The notes: generated by a model from the sequence alone, not told the origin. Positions 26,367-34,658 are shown, numbered from the stretch's first letter. The stretch is 47,032 nt of DNA from Massilia yuzhufengensis (GCF_900112225.1 NZ_FOLD01000020.1:59988-107019); one strand, 5' to 3'. Made by a program: numbers and translations.

Positions 26367-27413
26367 TCACACCCCGCTCTCACTCGCCCTGGCCAGCGCC
26401 TCCGCCTCCGGCGTTCTCGCATGCACCGGCTCGCCCACCCGCGCTGCAATCGCATCGATCGCCGCCATCACCTTGCCCGGATCCGCATAATGGGTCATAT
26501 GCCCCACACCCGGCTCCAACGCAAGCTCGCTGTTCGGCAGCCGCTCGTGCAGCCGCTCTGAATTGTGCCCCGCATCGACGATCTTGTCCTGCGTCCCCGC
26601 CACCATCACCGCCGGCACCTTTAGCTCCGCGTAGCGCTTGGACAGCGACAGCGCCGATGGGATCATCAGCGCCGTTTCGGCCGCACTGGCGCGCAGCTGG
26701 CTCGGGCGCAGCGCCATCCAGGTCGGGAATGCCTTGAAACCCTCGGCCACCGGCGCCGGTGCGAACATGCGCTTCGTCATCCCCGGCCAGATCAGGCGCG
26801 AGAAGAGCGGTGAAATCGTGTAGCGCAGCAGGTCGCCTATGAGCGGGATGGCCGGCTGCGTCATGGTGGCCGCGTCGAGCCGGATGCTTGGATAGTAGTA
26901 GCCCGACAGCAGGACCAGCCCGCGCACGAAATCCGGCTGCTGCAGGCCCATCGCCAGCGCCACCATGGTGCCCCACGAGTGCCCGGCGACGATCGCCGAC
27001 TCCACGCCGAGCTGGCCGAGCGCCTGGTGCAGCAGCGCCGCCTGCTTGTCCGGGGTCCACACCGTCGTGCGCGGACGCTCGCTGTAGCCGAAACCGGGGC
27101 GGTCGAAGGCGATCACGCGGTAGCGTTCGGATGCTCGCTGGAGCAGGCCGCTGGTCTCGAAATCCTTGGTATACACGCCGTTGCCGTGCAGGAGCACGAG
27201 GGTCGGGCCGCTGCCGCGTTCCAGGTAGTGCAGGCGCACCCCATCGACCTCGATGAATTTGCCTTCCGGCGGATTCTCGGCCTGGGCTTGCCGGGTCTTG
27301 GCGCGGACATAGAAGAAGGAAGCGGCAAGGCCGATCCCGGCCAGGATAGCGCCGGCGTGCAGGCCGGTCGAGCCGGATGTAGTGCTGACGGTAGTGCGGT
27401 AGCGCTTGGTCAC
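26367..27413 (-). CDS. membrane-anchored alpha/beta hydrolase
   Basis: A 348-residue alpha/beta hydrolase with an N-terminal membrane anchor (HAGAILAGIGLAASFFYVRA). The catalytic parts are LVLLHGNGVYTKDF, AFDRPGFGYSERP, the nucleophile elbow AGHSWGTMVA (Ser about residue 146), Asp in GTQDKIVDAGHN, and His in GVGHMTHY. The substrate is unknown; the DRPGFGYSERP block is common in epoxide-hydrolase or ester-hydrolase relatives. It ends 19 nt before... the sirtuin gene starts further upstream on the same strand, so the two may be co-transcribed. Confidence 0.85.
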   Translation of the reverse strand: MTKRYRTTVSTTSGSTGLHAGAILAGIGLAASFFYVRAKTRQAQAENPPEGKFIEVDGVRLHYLERGSGPTLVLLHGNGVYTKDFETSGLLQRASERYRVIAFDRPGFGYSERPRTTVWTPDKQAALLHQALGQLGVESAIVAGHSWGTMVALAMGLQQPDFVRGLVLLSGYYYPSIRLDAATMTQPAIPLIGDLLRYTISPLFSRLIWPGMTKRMFAPAPVAEGFKAFPTWMALRPSQLRASAAETALMIPSALSLSKRYAELKVPAVMVAGTQDKIVDAGHNSERLHERLPNSELALEPGVGHMTHYADPGKVMAAIDAIAARVGEPVHARTPEAEALARASESGV

Positions 27414-27432
27414 AAGATCCCCCTGTGGTCGG

Positions 27433-28302
27433 TTATGGTGGTAGTGACTCCTCCAGCTCCTCCGCGCGGAGCAGGCCGGCGACGCGCGGCAACAGCCGCT
27501 CGGCCGACTCTTCTAGTTTGAGTGCGATCATGTCGTCCGCCCGGGTACGCCCGAGGTTGACCGCCGCAATCGGCTTGCCGGCCTCCGCCGCCATGCGGCA
27601 GAAGCGGAAGCCCGAATACACCATCAGCGACGAGCCTACCACCAGCAAGGCGTCGGCCGCGGCCATCCGGGCCAGCGCGCTCGCGGTGCGCGTTGGCGGA
27701 ATGCCATCGCCAAAGAATACGACATCCGGAGAAAGGGTGCCGCCGCAATGGACGCAGAAGGGCAGGTGAAAGTCTTCCAGCGCGTCGGGCTCGATGGCGG
27801 CGTCGCCGTCCGGCAAGGGGGCAGCCAGCACATTGGCCAAATCGGGGTTGGCTTCTTCCAGCAGGGTCTGGACGAAAGCGCGCGACAACTGCTGCTTGCA
27901 ATGCAGGCACACCACGCTGTGCACATTCCCATGCAGTTCGAGCACGTCGTGGCTACCGGCGCGCTGGTGCAGGCCATCGACGTTCTGGGTCAGCAGGTGC
28001 GCGAAGCGGCCGTGCCGCCCCAGCGCGGCGAGCGCGCGGTGCCCCGCGTTCGGGGCCGCCCTTGCCATCACCGGCCAACCCACCATGCTGCGCGCCCAGT
28101 AGCGCCGCTGGATGTCGACCGAGCGCCGGAACTCCGGACCCTGGATCGGCAGCCGCCCGCGCCGTGTACCGTCGCGGTCGCGGTAGTCGGGAATACCGGA
28201 GGCGGTGGACAGCCCGGCGCCGGTGAGCACCAGTGCGCGCGGATGCCGTTCCAGGAACTGCGCCAGCGCGCGCGCCCCGTCATGCAACTCTGAATCTGCC
28301 AT
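27433..28302 (-). CDS. Sir2 family NAD-dependent protein deacylase (sirtuin)
   Basis: A 289-residue sirtuin. Deacylation of lysines consumes NAD and releases nicotinamide and O-acyl-ADP-ribose. Motifs in order are TGAGLSTASGIPDYRD (NAD loop), TQNVDGLH, the catalytic His in ELHGNVHSV, a zinc ribbon with CLHC and CVHC, and VVGSSLMVYSGFR. The insert between the two Cys pairs is long. ATG 28302 has GGAGGAAGG upstream. It sits in the middle of NAD-synthesis genes on the same strand as nadB, one gene apart. Confidence 0.92.
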   Translation of the reverse strand: MADSELHDGARALAQFLERHPRALVLTGAGLSTASGIPDYRDRDGTRRGRLPIQGPEFRRSVDIQRRYWARSMVGWPVMARAAPNAGHRALAALGRHGRFAHLLTQNVDGLHQRAGSHDVLELHGNVHSVVCLHCKQQLSRAFVQTLLEEANPDLANVLAAPLPDGDAAIEPDALEDFHLPFCVHCGGTLSPDVVFFGDGIPPTRTASALARMAAADALLVVGSSLMVYSGFRFCRMAAEAGKPIAAVNLGRTRADDMIALKLEESAERLLPRVAGLLRAEELEESLPP

Positions 28303-28337
28303 GTCGATCCTTCCTCCCCTGGCGGATCCTACCATTC

Positions 28338-29237
28338 TCAGCGCGCCGACACGCCGATCCCGCCCACGATCAGGCCGAACGCCAGCACATGGTAGAGGTG
28401 CGGCGCCTCGCCCAGGAAGGCGGACGACAGCAGCGCCGTGAACAGCGGGGTGAGGTTGATGAAGAAAGCGCCGATGCTCGGGCCGGCGCGCTGCACGCCG
28501 GCGCCCCAGCAGCGCATCGCCAGGATCGCCGGGCCGATTGCCACGTAGAGCAGGGCCGCCGCCAGTTGCCAGCTCCACGCGATGTCGACGCCGTACAGCG
28601 CCCATTCGCCGCCCGACAGCGCCGCCGACCACAGCACGCCATAGCCGACCTGGGCCAGCAGGAAGGCGGCCCAGTCGGCGCGCAGGCCGGGCACGTCGGT
28701 CTTCTGCATCAGCATCCAGCTGTAGAAGGACCAGGCGATGGTCGCCAGGATCATGTACAGGTCGCCGGTCACGAGCCGCAGCGCCATCAGCTGCCCGACG
28801 TCGCCGCGGCACAGCACGACCAGCACCCCGGCCACCGACAACACCGCCCCGGCGACCTGCTTGCGCTTGACCGGCACGCCGTAGAACAGCCGGCCGACCA
28901 GCAGCATCCACACGGGGATGCCGGAGGCTACCAGCGTGACGTTGATCGGCGTGGAGCTCTGCAGCGCCAGGTATTGCAGCGAGTTGTACAGGCCCACGCC
29001 CAGCAGGCCGAGCATCGCGTAGCGGCGCCAGTGCCTGAGCATGCCGCTGCCGCTTGCCAGCGCGGCGCGGCCGAGCGGCAGCAGGATGGCCAGCGCGATG
29101 CTCCAGCGGATCAGGTTGAGCGTCATCGGCGGCACCGCATCGCGCACCAGGCGCCCGACGATGGCGTTACCAGCCCACAAGACCGGCGGGATGCTCAGGA
29201 GCAGGATGGTGGACGGCGTGAGGGCAGGGCGATGCAT
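28338..29237 (-). CDS. EamA/DMT family transporter
   Basis: A 299-residue protein with ten predicted membrane helices in two EamA repeats. Landmarks are VLWAGNAIVGRLV in the first helix, QSSTPINVTLVASGIPVWML, and FFINLTPLFTALLSSAFLGE in the second repeat. It is a drug/metabolite exporter-type carrier with an unknown substrate. ATG 29237 is chosen because the upstream frame runs into the nadB tail. A GC-rich hairpin (29247-29270) lies between nadB and this gene. Confidence 0.9.
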   Translation of the reverse strand: MHRPALTPSTILLLSIPPVLWAGNAIVGRLVRDAVPPMTLNLIRWSIALAILLPLGRAALASGSGMLRHWRRYAMLGLLGVGLYNSLQYLALQSSTPINVTLVASGIPVWMLLVGRLFYGVPVKRKQVAGAVLSVAGVLVVLCRGDVGQLMALRLVTGDLYMILATIAWSFYSWMLMQKTDVPGLRADWAAFLLAQVGYGVLWSAALSGGEWALYGVDIAWSWQLAAALLYVAIGPAILAMRCWGAGVQRAGPSIGAFFINLTPLFTALLSSAFLGEAPHLYHVLAFGLIVGGIGVSAR

Positions 29238-29246
29238 GGCAGCGTA

Positions 29247-29270
29247 GCCGGCCCACGCACGCGGGCCGGC
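29247..29270 (-). terminator. hairpin between nadB and the DMT gene
   Basis: GCCGGCCC (29247-29254) pairs with GGGCCGGC (29263-29270) around an 8-nt loop, just after the nadB stop on the minus strand. No T run follows, so it may only attenuate transcription or protect mRNA. Confidence 0.4.
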
Positions 29271-29280
29271 AAGGTAGGAT

Positions 29281-30909
29281 TTAGCAGCGCTCGGGGGTGA
29301 GCACGCTCGGCAGCGCCTTGGGCAGCGTGTCCGGGAAGTCGCGCGAGTAGTGCAGGCCGCGGCTTTCATGGCGCGACAGCGCGCTGTTGACGATCAGCGA
29401 CGCCACCTCGACCAGGTTGCGCAGCTCCAGCAGGTCGTGCGTGATGCGGAAGTTGCGGTAGTACTCGTCGATCTCTTCCTTGAGCAGCTTGATGCGGTGC
29501 TGGGCGCGCTCGAGACGCTTGGTGGTGCGCACAATGCCGACATAGTTCCACATGAAGCGGCGCAGCTCGTCCCAGTTGTGGGCGATCACCACTTCTTCGT
29601 CGGCGTTGGTCACGCGGCTCTCGTCCCACGGTGGCAGCAGCGGGCTCTCGCCACGCGGCGCCGCCGCGATCTGGTGCGCGCAGGCGCGCCCGATCACCAC
29701 GCACTCGAGCAGCGAATTGCTGGCCAGGCGGTTGGCGCCGTGCAGGCCGGTGCACGCGGTTTCGCCGACCGCGTACAGGCCCGGGATGTCGGTGCGCCCG
29801 GCCAGGTCGGTGACGATGCCGCCGCAGGTGAAGTGCACCGCCGGCACCACGGGGATCGGCTCCTGCGTGATGTCGATGCCCAGCTCCAGGCAGCGCGCGT
29901 AGATGGTCGGGAAGTGCTCCTTGAGGAATTCCGGGTCCTGGTGGCTGATGTCCAGGTGGACATAATCCAGGCCGCGCTTCTTCATCTCGAAGTCGATGGC
30001 GCGCGCCACCACGTCGCGTGGGGCCAGCTCGCCGCGCTCGTCGTGGGCCGGCATGAAGCGGGTGCCGGCCGCGGGACCGGCTTCCGGCGGGAGCTTCAGA
30101 AGACCGCCTTCGCCGCGGATCGCCTCGGTAATGAGGAAGGACTTGGCGTACGGGTGGTACAGGCAGGTCGGGTGGAACTGGATGAATTCCATGTTCGAGA
30201 CCCGGCAGCCGGCGCGCCAGGCCATCGCGATGCCGTCGCCGGTGGCGGTGTCGGGATTGGTGGTGTAGAGGTAGACCTTGCCGGCGCCGCCGGTGGCCAG
30301 CACCGTGTGCTCGGCCTCGAAGGTCAATACCTTGCCGCTTTGCTCGTCCTGCACGTACAGGCCGTAGCAGCGTGGTTGCCCCACCAGGTGGGGCGTGCCG
30401 CCATGCACGCCCTTGCCGGTCAGCTTGTCCGAGGTGATGACGTCGATCGCGCAGTGATGCTCGAACAGCGTGATGTTCGGGTGCGCGCGCACCTTCTGCT
30501 CCAGCGTTACCTGCACCGCGTGTCCCGTGGCGTCGGCGGCGTGGATGATGCGGCGCTGGCTGTGGCCACCTTCGCGGGTCAGGTGGAAGCCCATTTCCGC
30601 CGTTTCGTCGCGGGTGAAGGGCACGCCCTGTTCGATCAGCCATTCGATCGCGGCGCGGCCGCTCTCGACGATGTAGCGGGTGGCCGCTTCCTCGCACAGG
30701 CCGGCGCCGGCGATCAGGGTGTCGGCGATGTGCTGGTCGTGGCTGTCGGCCGAATCGAGCACCGCGGCGATGCCGCCCTGGGCCCAGTTGCTGGCGCCGT
30801 CGAGCAGCTCGCGCTTGGATACGATGGCAACCGTGCGGGTCTGCGCCAGGTGCAGGGCCACCGACAGGCCGGCCAGGCCGCTGCCGACAATAGCGACGTC
30901 AAATTTCAT
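29281..30909 (-). CDS. nadB: L-aspartate oxidase NadB
   Basis: A 542-residue FAD enzyme that oxidises aspartate to iminoaspartate for NadA. The FAD-binding N-terminus is VAIVGSGLAGLSVALHL, and the flavin-site block ASNWAQGGIAAVLD is diagnostic. FIQFHPTCLYHP and the substrate-site ACTGLHGANRLASNSLLE follow. The C-terminal helical domain covers ERAQHRIKLLKEEIDEYYRN. The start at 30909 (MKFDVAI) is the usual one for the family, although no good Shine-Dalgarno is seen; an ATG at 30936 is the alternative. It lies 4 kb from nadA-nadC on the opposite strand. Confidence 0.95.
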   Translation of the reverse strand: MKFDVAIVGSGLAGLSVALHLAQTRTVAIVSKRELLDGASNWAQGGIAAVLDSADSHDQHIADTLIAGAGLCEEAATRYIVESGRAAIEWLIEQGVPFTRDETAEMGFHLTREGGHSQRRIIHAADATGHAVQVTLEQKVRAHPNITLFEHHCAIDVITSDKLTGKGVHGGTPHLVGQPRCYGLYVQDEQSGKVLTFEAEHTVLATGGAGKVYLYTTNPDTATGDGIAMAWRAGCRVSNMEFIQFHPTCLYHPYAKSFLITEAIRGEGGLLKLPPEAGPAAGTRFMPAHDERGELAPRDVVARAIDFEMKKRGLDYVHLDISHQDPEFLKEHFPTIYARCLELGIDITQEPIPVVPAVHFTCGGIVTDLAGRTDIPGLYAVGETACTGLHGANRLASNSLLECVVIGRACAHQIAAAPRGESPLLPPWDESRVTNADEEVVIAHNWDELRRFMWNYVGIVRTTKRLERAQHRIKLLKEEIDEYYRNFRITHDLLELRNLVEVASLIVNSALSRHESRGLHYSRDFPDTLPKALPSVLTPERC

Positions 30910-31068
30910 GGCATTGGTATGTTTATACAGAGGCATCACTATAGTCGATTTGCACATTCCGCGTTGACCATCGCCCCGGGGTCAAGGCCGGGTCAATGTA
31001 CGCGGTCGCACGGATGTGCCTGGGGTATCGGGCTAGGATCGGGCTTCAACTACCCAGTGAGGAATGCC

Positions 31069-31563
31069 ATGCCAAGCAATAACACCCACGCGGACGCGCT
31101 GTCCGACAAGATCGGTTCGATGCGCTTCGCCATGTTCACCACGCGCGACGAGAACGGCCACCTGATCAGCCAGCCGATGACCAAGCAGCAGGTCGACGCT
31201 GATGGGAACCTGTGGTTCTACACCAGCAGCACCACCGAGCTGTGGGCCAACATCGCCCACGAGCCGGAAGTCAACGTCAGCTTCGCCAACAACGACGACA
31301 GCACCTATGTATCGGTGAGCGGCCGCGCGGAACGCGTGGTCGACCGCACCAAGGTCAAGGCGCTGTGGAACCCGATGGTGCAAGCCTGGTTCCCGAACGG
31401 CCCGGAAGACGAGCACGTGGTGCTGGTGCGGGTCCTGCCGCACGCCGCGGAATACTGGGATTCGAACGACAGCAAGATGGTGCGCCTGTTCGCGATGGCC
31501 AAGGCGGCCGTCACCGGCACCACCCCGGACGTGGACACCGACCACGGCACCATCCGCCTGTAG
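31069..31563 (+). CDS. pyridoxamine 5'-phosphate oxidase-like general stress protein
   Basis: A 164-residue split-barrel flavin-binding-type protein of the COG3871 'general stress protein 26' kind. MRFAMFTTRDENGHLISQPM is the first strand pair, and DGNLWFYTSSTTELWANIAH and YVSVSGRAERVVDR are further blocks. Such proteins bind FMN or related cofactors; the exact activity is unsettled. AGTGAGGA precedes the ATG. It is divergent from nadB and about 100 nt before pnuC. Confidence 0.85.
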   Translation: MPSNNTHADALSDKIGSMRFAMFTTRDENGHLISQPMTKQQVDADGNLWFYTSSTTELWANIAHEPEVNVSFANNDDSTYVSVSGRAERVVDRTKVKALWNPMVQAWFPNGPEDEHVVLVRVLPHAAEYWDSNDSKMVRLFAMAKAAVTGTTPDVDTDHGTIRL

Positions 31564-31630
31564 GCGACGGCGCTTGCTTCAGCCTGCCGACCTCGCGTAG
31601 AGTGGCCGCTTCTTCTCAAGGAGCGCAGCA

Positions 31631-31666
31631 ATGACGGGAGTACGGCAGGCCGGGGTGGTGCAATGA
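31631..31666 (+). CDS. 11-codon leader ORF coupled to pnuC
   Basis: An ATG at 31631, with a near-perfect AAGGAG 7-8 nt before it, opens an 11-codon frame (MTGVRQAGVVQ) whose stop overlaps the pnuC ATG (AATGA). The pnuC ATG itself has no comparable Shine-Dalgarno, so pnuC translation may depend on reading this leader. Confidence 0.45.
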   Translation: MTGVRQAGVVQ

Positions 31667-32262
31667 CCCTGCTCGAGATCGCGGCCAACGCCTTCACGGC
31701 GGTGGCAATCGTCCTTGCGGGGCGTAACAGCGTCCACACCTGGTGGACCGGAATCATCGGCTGCACGCTGTTCGGCTTGCTGTTCGCGCAGAGCCGCCTG
31801 TATGCGGACGTGGTGCTGCAGGTGTTCTTTGTCGGCACCAGCATCCTGGGCTGGTGGCGCTGGATGCGCGGCCGCGATGGCACGCCGCTGCCGGTGACGC
31901 ATGCGGGCGTGCGCACGCTGCTGTGGATGGCGCCGGCAGGCGTCGCCGCCACCGCCGCCTATGGCGCGCTGCTGCACTTTTATACGAACGCGTATGCGCC
32001 CTTCGTCGATTCGGCGGTGCTGGTGTTCAGCGTGATCGCCCAGCTCCTGATGATGCAGCGCCGGATCGAGAACTGGCCGGTCTGGCTGCTGGTGAACACG
32101 ATCGCCGTGCCGCTCTACTTCAGCCGGGAGCTGTACCTGACATCAATGCTCTATGCCGGCTTCTGGGTCAATGCGATCGTGTCGTGGCTCTGGTGGCGCA
32201 AGCTGGCGGCGCGCGATGCGGCGGCAGCAGCGGCCGCCGTACCGGTAAGCCAGGCCGCCTAG
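31663..32262 (+). CDS. pnuC: nicotinamide riboside transporter PnuC
   Basis: A 199-residue inner-membrane protein of the PnuC family, which takes up nicotinamide riboside for NAD salvage. Seven helices are predicted. The typical aromatic blocks are TWWTGIIGCTLFGLLF, GWWRWMRG, ENWPVWLLVNTIAVPLYF and WLWWRKL. The variable Ala-rich tail is dispensable. It lies beside nadB and the nadA-nadC region, which supports an NAD precursor over thiamine or riboflavin as substrate. Its stop codon is shared with the convergent gene (CTAG). Confidence 0.88.
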   Translation: MTLLEIAANAFTAVAIVLAGRNSVHTWWTGIIGCTLFGLLFAQSRLYADVVLQVFFVGTSILGWWRWMRGRDGTPLPVTHAGVRTLLWMAPAGVAATAAYGALLHFYTNAYAPFVDSAVLVFSVIAQLLMMQRRIENWPVWLLVNTIAVPLYFSRELYLTSMLYAGFWVNAIVSWLWWRKLAARDAAAAAAAVPVSQAA

Positions 32263-32600
32263 CGCGCCGGCGGCAAATCGCCTTCGTCCTGGTTGGCGCC
32301 GGTCTCCGGCGTACCGAGTCCGGTCCCGGTGGGGCTGGCCTGGTCGGGACGGGTGTCCAGCGGCCCGCGCGCCACGTGGGTCATCGCGCTGTCTGGCGCC
32401 TCGGCGTGCTGGCCACCGCCAACCGCGCCATCCGGCGCATTGGTGGTCTCGCCCGACTGGTTGCGGCTCAGGCCATCGCCGCCGCTGCCGCCGGTCTCCT
32501 GCTGCGTTTCGTGCCGTGGCGTGGCGCCTTGCTGGCCACTGGTCGTGCCGCCGACGCCGAGCGTCGTCGACGGGTCATCCTGCGGGTGTTGGTTGCTCAT
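32259..32600 (-). CDS. disordered Gly/Gln/Thr-rich hypothetical protein
   Basis: A 113-residue protein almost without hydrophobic residues (MSNQHPQDDPSTTLGVGGTT at the start, GTGLGTPETGANQDEGD near the end). It is predicted to be fully disordered and is reminiscent of small stress proteins and of the gene at 7301. GGAGG lies just upstream of ATG 32600. The stop overlaps the pnuC stop in a CTAG. Function is unknown. Confidence 0.6.
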   Translation of the reverse strand: MSNQHPQDDPSTTLGVGGTTSGQQGATPRHETQQETGGSGGDGLSRNQSGETTNAPDGAVGGGQHAEAPDSAMTHVARGPLDTRPDQASPTGTGLGTPETGANQDEGDLPPAR

Positions 32601-32664
32601 CGAAGCCTCCGTGAATGCGGGAAGACCGATTATCCCTTCTATCGCCAATGCCAGTCGCGCGCTC

Positions 32665-33108
32665 CTATTCGTAGCGCTTGAATACCGCCGTCTTGCCGCC
32701 GTCCTTCACCAGCAGGACCTCGTACGGATCCTTGCGCGGTCCTTCCATGCCGGGCGAGCCCATTGGCATGCCCGGCACCGCCAGCCCGCGTGCCTTTGGC
32801 TTCGCGGCGAGCAGGCGCTTGATGTCGCTGGCGGGCACATGGCCCTCGATGGCGTAGCCGCCCACGCGGCCGGTGTGGCAGGAGCCGTATTGCTGGGCAA
32901 TGCCGAACTTCGCGCGATAGTCGGACGTGCTGGCGACATCCTGTGACTTCACCGTAAAGCCGTTCGCCTCGAGGTGCTTGATCCACTCCTTGCAGCAGCC
33001 GCAAGTGGCGGTCTTGAACACCTCGATCACGGGCTGGGCCGCGCTGGCGAGCAGCGGAAAGGCGAGGGCGGCGGCAAGGGCGACATGGCGCGGAAAGCGC
33101 AGCTGCAT
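32665..33108 (-). CDS. DUF411 metal-binding protein, exported
   Basis: A 147-residue protein with a signal peptide (MQLRFPRHVALAAALAFPLL). The mature part is a thioredoxin-like DUF411 domain with the metal site ATCGCCKEWIKHLEANGF and a second Cys in GSCHTGRVGGYAIEGHVP. GLAVPGMPMGSPGMEGP is a Met-rich loop, as found in copper-binding relatives. Periplasmic metal (copper or silver) handling is likely. AGGAG lies 5 nt before the ATG. It is divergent from the recombinase gene with a 108-bp shared region. Confidence 0.9.
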   Translation of the reverse strand: MQLRFPRHVALAAALAFPLLASAAQPVIEVFKTATCGCCKEWIKHLEANGFTVKSQDVASTSDYRAKFGIAQQYGSCHTGRVGGYAIEGHVPASDIKRLLAAKPKARGLAVPGMPMGSPGMEGPRKDPYEVLLVKDGGKTAVFKRYE

Positions 33109-33159
33109 GGGAACTCCTGGGGCGTAGGGATAAACCGCAATTATGCAGCAGATGCCCGC

Positions 33160-33188
33160 TTGGTGGCGGCGCCCGGCGATGCTATACT
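33160..33188 (+). promoter_or_regulatory. sigma-70 promoter of the tyrosine recombinase gene
   Basis: TTGGTG (33160-33165) and TATACT (33183-33188) are separated by exactly 17 nt. The expected start point near 33195 lies inside the LexA box. It leaves a short 5' leader of about 22 nt. Confidence 0.75.
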
Positions 33189-33204
33189 GTATAAAAACAC
33201 AGTA
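33185..33204 (+). promoter_or_regulatory. LexA (SOS) box
   Basis: TACTGT and ACAGTA flank an 8-nt AT-rich core (ATAAAAAC), giving the CTGT-N8-ACAG operator of LexA in E. coli and betaproteobacteria. It overlaps the -10 element and the predicted transcript start, where a bound repressor would block RNA polymerase. It ends 12 nt before the recombinase ATG. Confidence 0.88.
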
Positions 33205-33216
33205 TTCCCAAGAACC

Positions 33217-34383
33217 ATGCCACGCTTCCTTCCGATCGACCTCGACCCGCCCGAAAAAGACCCGCCACAACGCGCCGCCGCCAGCGCGCGCGCCGGCGTG
33301 TTCCGTGGCATCGCGGACGAACCCGTGACCGATGCGAAGACCGACGCCGAGTTGGCGCGCGAGTACATCGGCCAGGGCGAGCTGAGTCCGAAATCGATCG
33401 CCAACACCCAGAAGGAACTGTACCGCTTCCTGACCTGGTGCCGCGAAGAGGCGCGCAAGACCTTCCGTGGCCTGAGCGTGGCGGACCTGAACGCCTACAA
33501 GGAATTCATCCGCAACCCGCCGCCCGAATGGGTCAGCGCCACCAAGTGGCCGCGCAACGATCCGCGCTACCGCCCGTTTTCCGGGCCGCTGTCGGACGCC
33601 AGCCGGCGCCAGGCCATGATCGCGGTCAAGGGCCTGCTGGGCTACGCGGAGCAGACCGGCTACCTGCGGCGCAACCCGGCCCGGCTGGTGCGCAACGTGC
33701 GCGCGGCCGGCGGCAGCCGCATTACCCGCTACCTGTCGCCGCAGGCGATCGGCCACGCGCTCGAAGCGGTCGGCCAGCGCGTGGCCAATACCCCTGCCAT
33801 GGTGCGCCAGCGCGAGCGCGACCGCTTCCTGCTGATCGCCTTCGCCCAGACCGGCGCGCGCCTGAACGAGATCGTCGGCGCCAGCATGGGAGCGATCTAC
33901 AGCGAAGGCGACGGGCGCTGGTGGCTGGACGTGATGGGCAAGGGCGCCAAGCCGCGCCGCCTGCCAGTGCCACCGGCCATGCTGGCCGCGTTCCGCGATT
34001 ACCGCCTGGCCTTCGGGCTGCTGCCGCAGGCCAGCCGCGCCGACCGTACGCCGCTGGTGCTGTCCAGCCGCAGGGAGGAAGCGGTGCGCATCACCGACGA
34101 AGCCGCCTCGGAAGCGCTGAAAGCCGTGTTCGGCGCCGGCGCCGACCTGGCCGCCGCGCAGGGCGACGGCGACAGCGCGTCGGCGCTGCGCCAGGCCTCG
34201 ACCCACTGGCTACGCCACAGCATGCTGACCAACCATGCCAACAGCGGGGTCCAGCTCAAGACCCTGCAGGACACGGCCGGCCACGCGAACATCGCCACCA
34301 CGGCGGCCTACCTGCACAAGCGCGACCACGAACGCCACGACGAGATCCTCGGCTCGGGCCCCGGCCTCGTGCCCGGGGATTAG
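33217..34383 (+). CDS. tyrosine recombinase/integrase under LexA control
   Basis: A 388-residue site-specific recombinase. The N-terminal SAM-like core-binding domain covers about residues 45-160 (SPKSIANTQKELYRFLTWCR). The catalytic domain has Arg in AFAQTGARLNEIVGASM, Lys in VMGKGAKPRRLPVP, HxxR in THWLRHSMLTNHA, His in AGHANIATTAAYLHK and the nucleophile Tyr in the same block, so the active site is complete. The protein begins MPRFLPIDLDPPEKDPPQ; an upstream in-frame ATG (32974) was rejected because the promoter and LexA box lie inside it. No prophage, integron or att site is seen nearby. It is not XerC or XerD, being longer and with an extra N-terminal tail. Confidence 0.9.
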   Translation: MPRFLPIDLDPPEKDPPQRAAASARAGVFRGIADEPVTDAKTDAELAREYIGQGELSPKSIANTQKELYRFLTWCREEARKTFRGLSVADLNAYKEFIRNPPPEWVSATKWPRNDPRYRPFSGPLSDASRRQAMIAVKGLLGYAEQTGYLRRNPARLVRNVRAAGGSRITRYLSPQAIGHALEAVGQRVANTPAMVRQRERDRFLLIAFAQTGARLNEIVGASMGAIYSEGDGRWWLDVMGKGAKPRRLPVPPAMLAAFRDYRLAFGLLPQASRADRTPLVLSSRREEAVRITDEAASEALKAVFGAGADLAAAQGDGDSASALRQASTHWLRHSMLTNHANSGVQLKTLQDTAGHANIATTAAYLHKRDHERHDEILGSGPGLVPGD

Positions 34384-34658
34384 ATCGGCAGTTCGGAAGC
34401 GCCGCCGTCCGAGCTGCCGAATTCCTGCAGGTCGTCGAGCGAGAGCCGGTGCTCGTTGAGCGCGCTGACGATCGACTTGAGCTGCTCCGGATCCGGGTGC
34501 AGGTAGATGATCCGGTGTTCGAGCTCGTTGTCCCAGTACTTCGTGTACGGCACATCGGTTTCGCCCATGACCTTGGCGTGGAAGCTGCCGTCCATCATTT
34601 CACCGACCAGGGTAATCCTGGCGGTATCCGGCGTCGTATTGTTCACGGTAATGCCCAT
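34380..34658 (-). CDS. small conserved hypothetical protein
   Basis: A 92-residue soluble protein (MGITVNNTTPDTARITLVGE, then DGSFHAKVMGETDVPYTKYW, ending DGGASELPI). It has mixed strand/helix content and an acidic C-terminus. AAAGGA lies 7 nt before the ATG. Its stop overlaps that of the recombinase on the other strand by 4 nt. No family is recognised and no function is claimed. Confidence 0.65.
   Translation of the reverse strand: MGITVNNTTPDTARITLVGEMMDGSFHAKVMGETDVPYTKYWDNELEHRIIYLHPDPEQLKSIVSALNEHRLSLDDLQEFGSSDGGASELPI

Noticed and set aside
29350..31563. 737-codon frame in which the PPOx-like protein appears as a C-terminal part
   Set aside because: The first 570 codons are antisense to nadB; only the part from 31069, with its own ribosome site, is a gene.
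33217..34383. Tyrosine recombinase as a prophage or integron integrase
   Set aside because: No phage genes, cassettes, attC sites, tRNA or flanking direct repeats are visible in the window.
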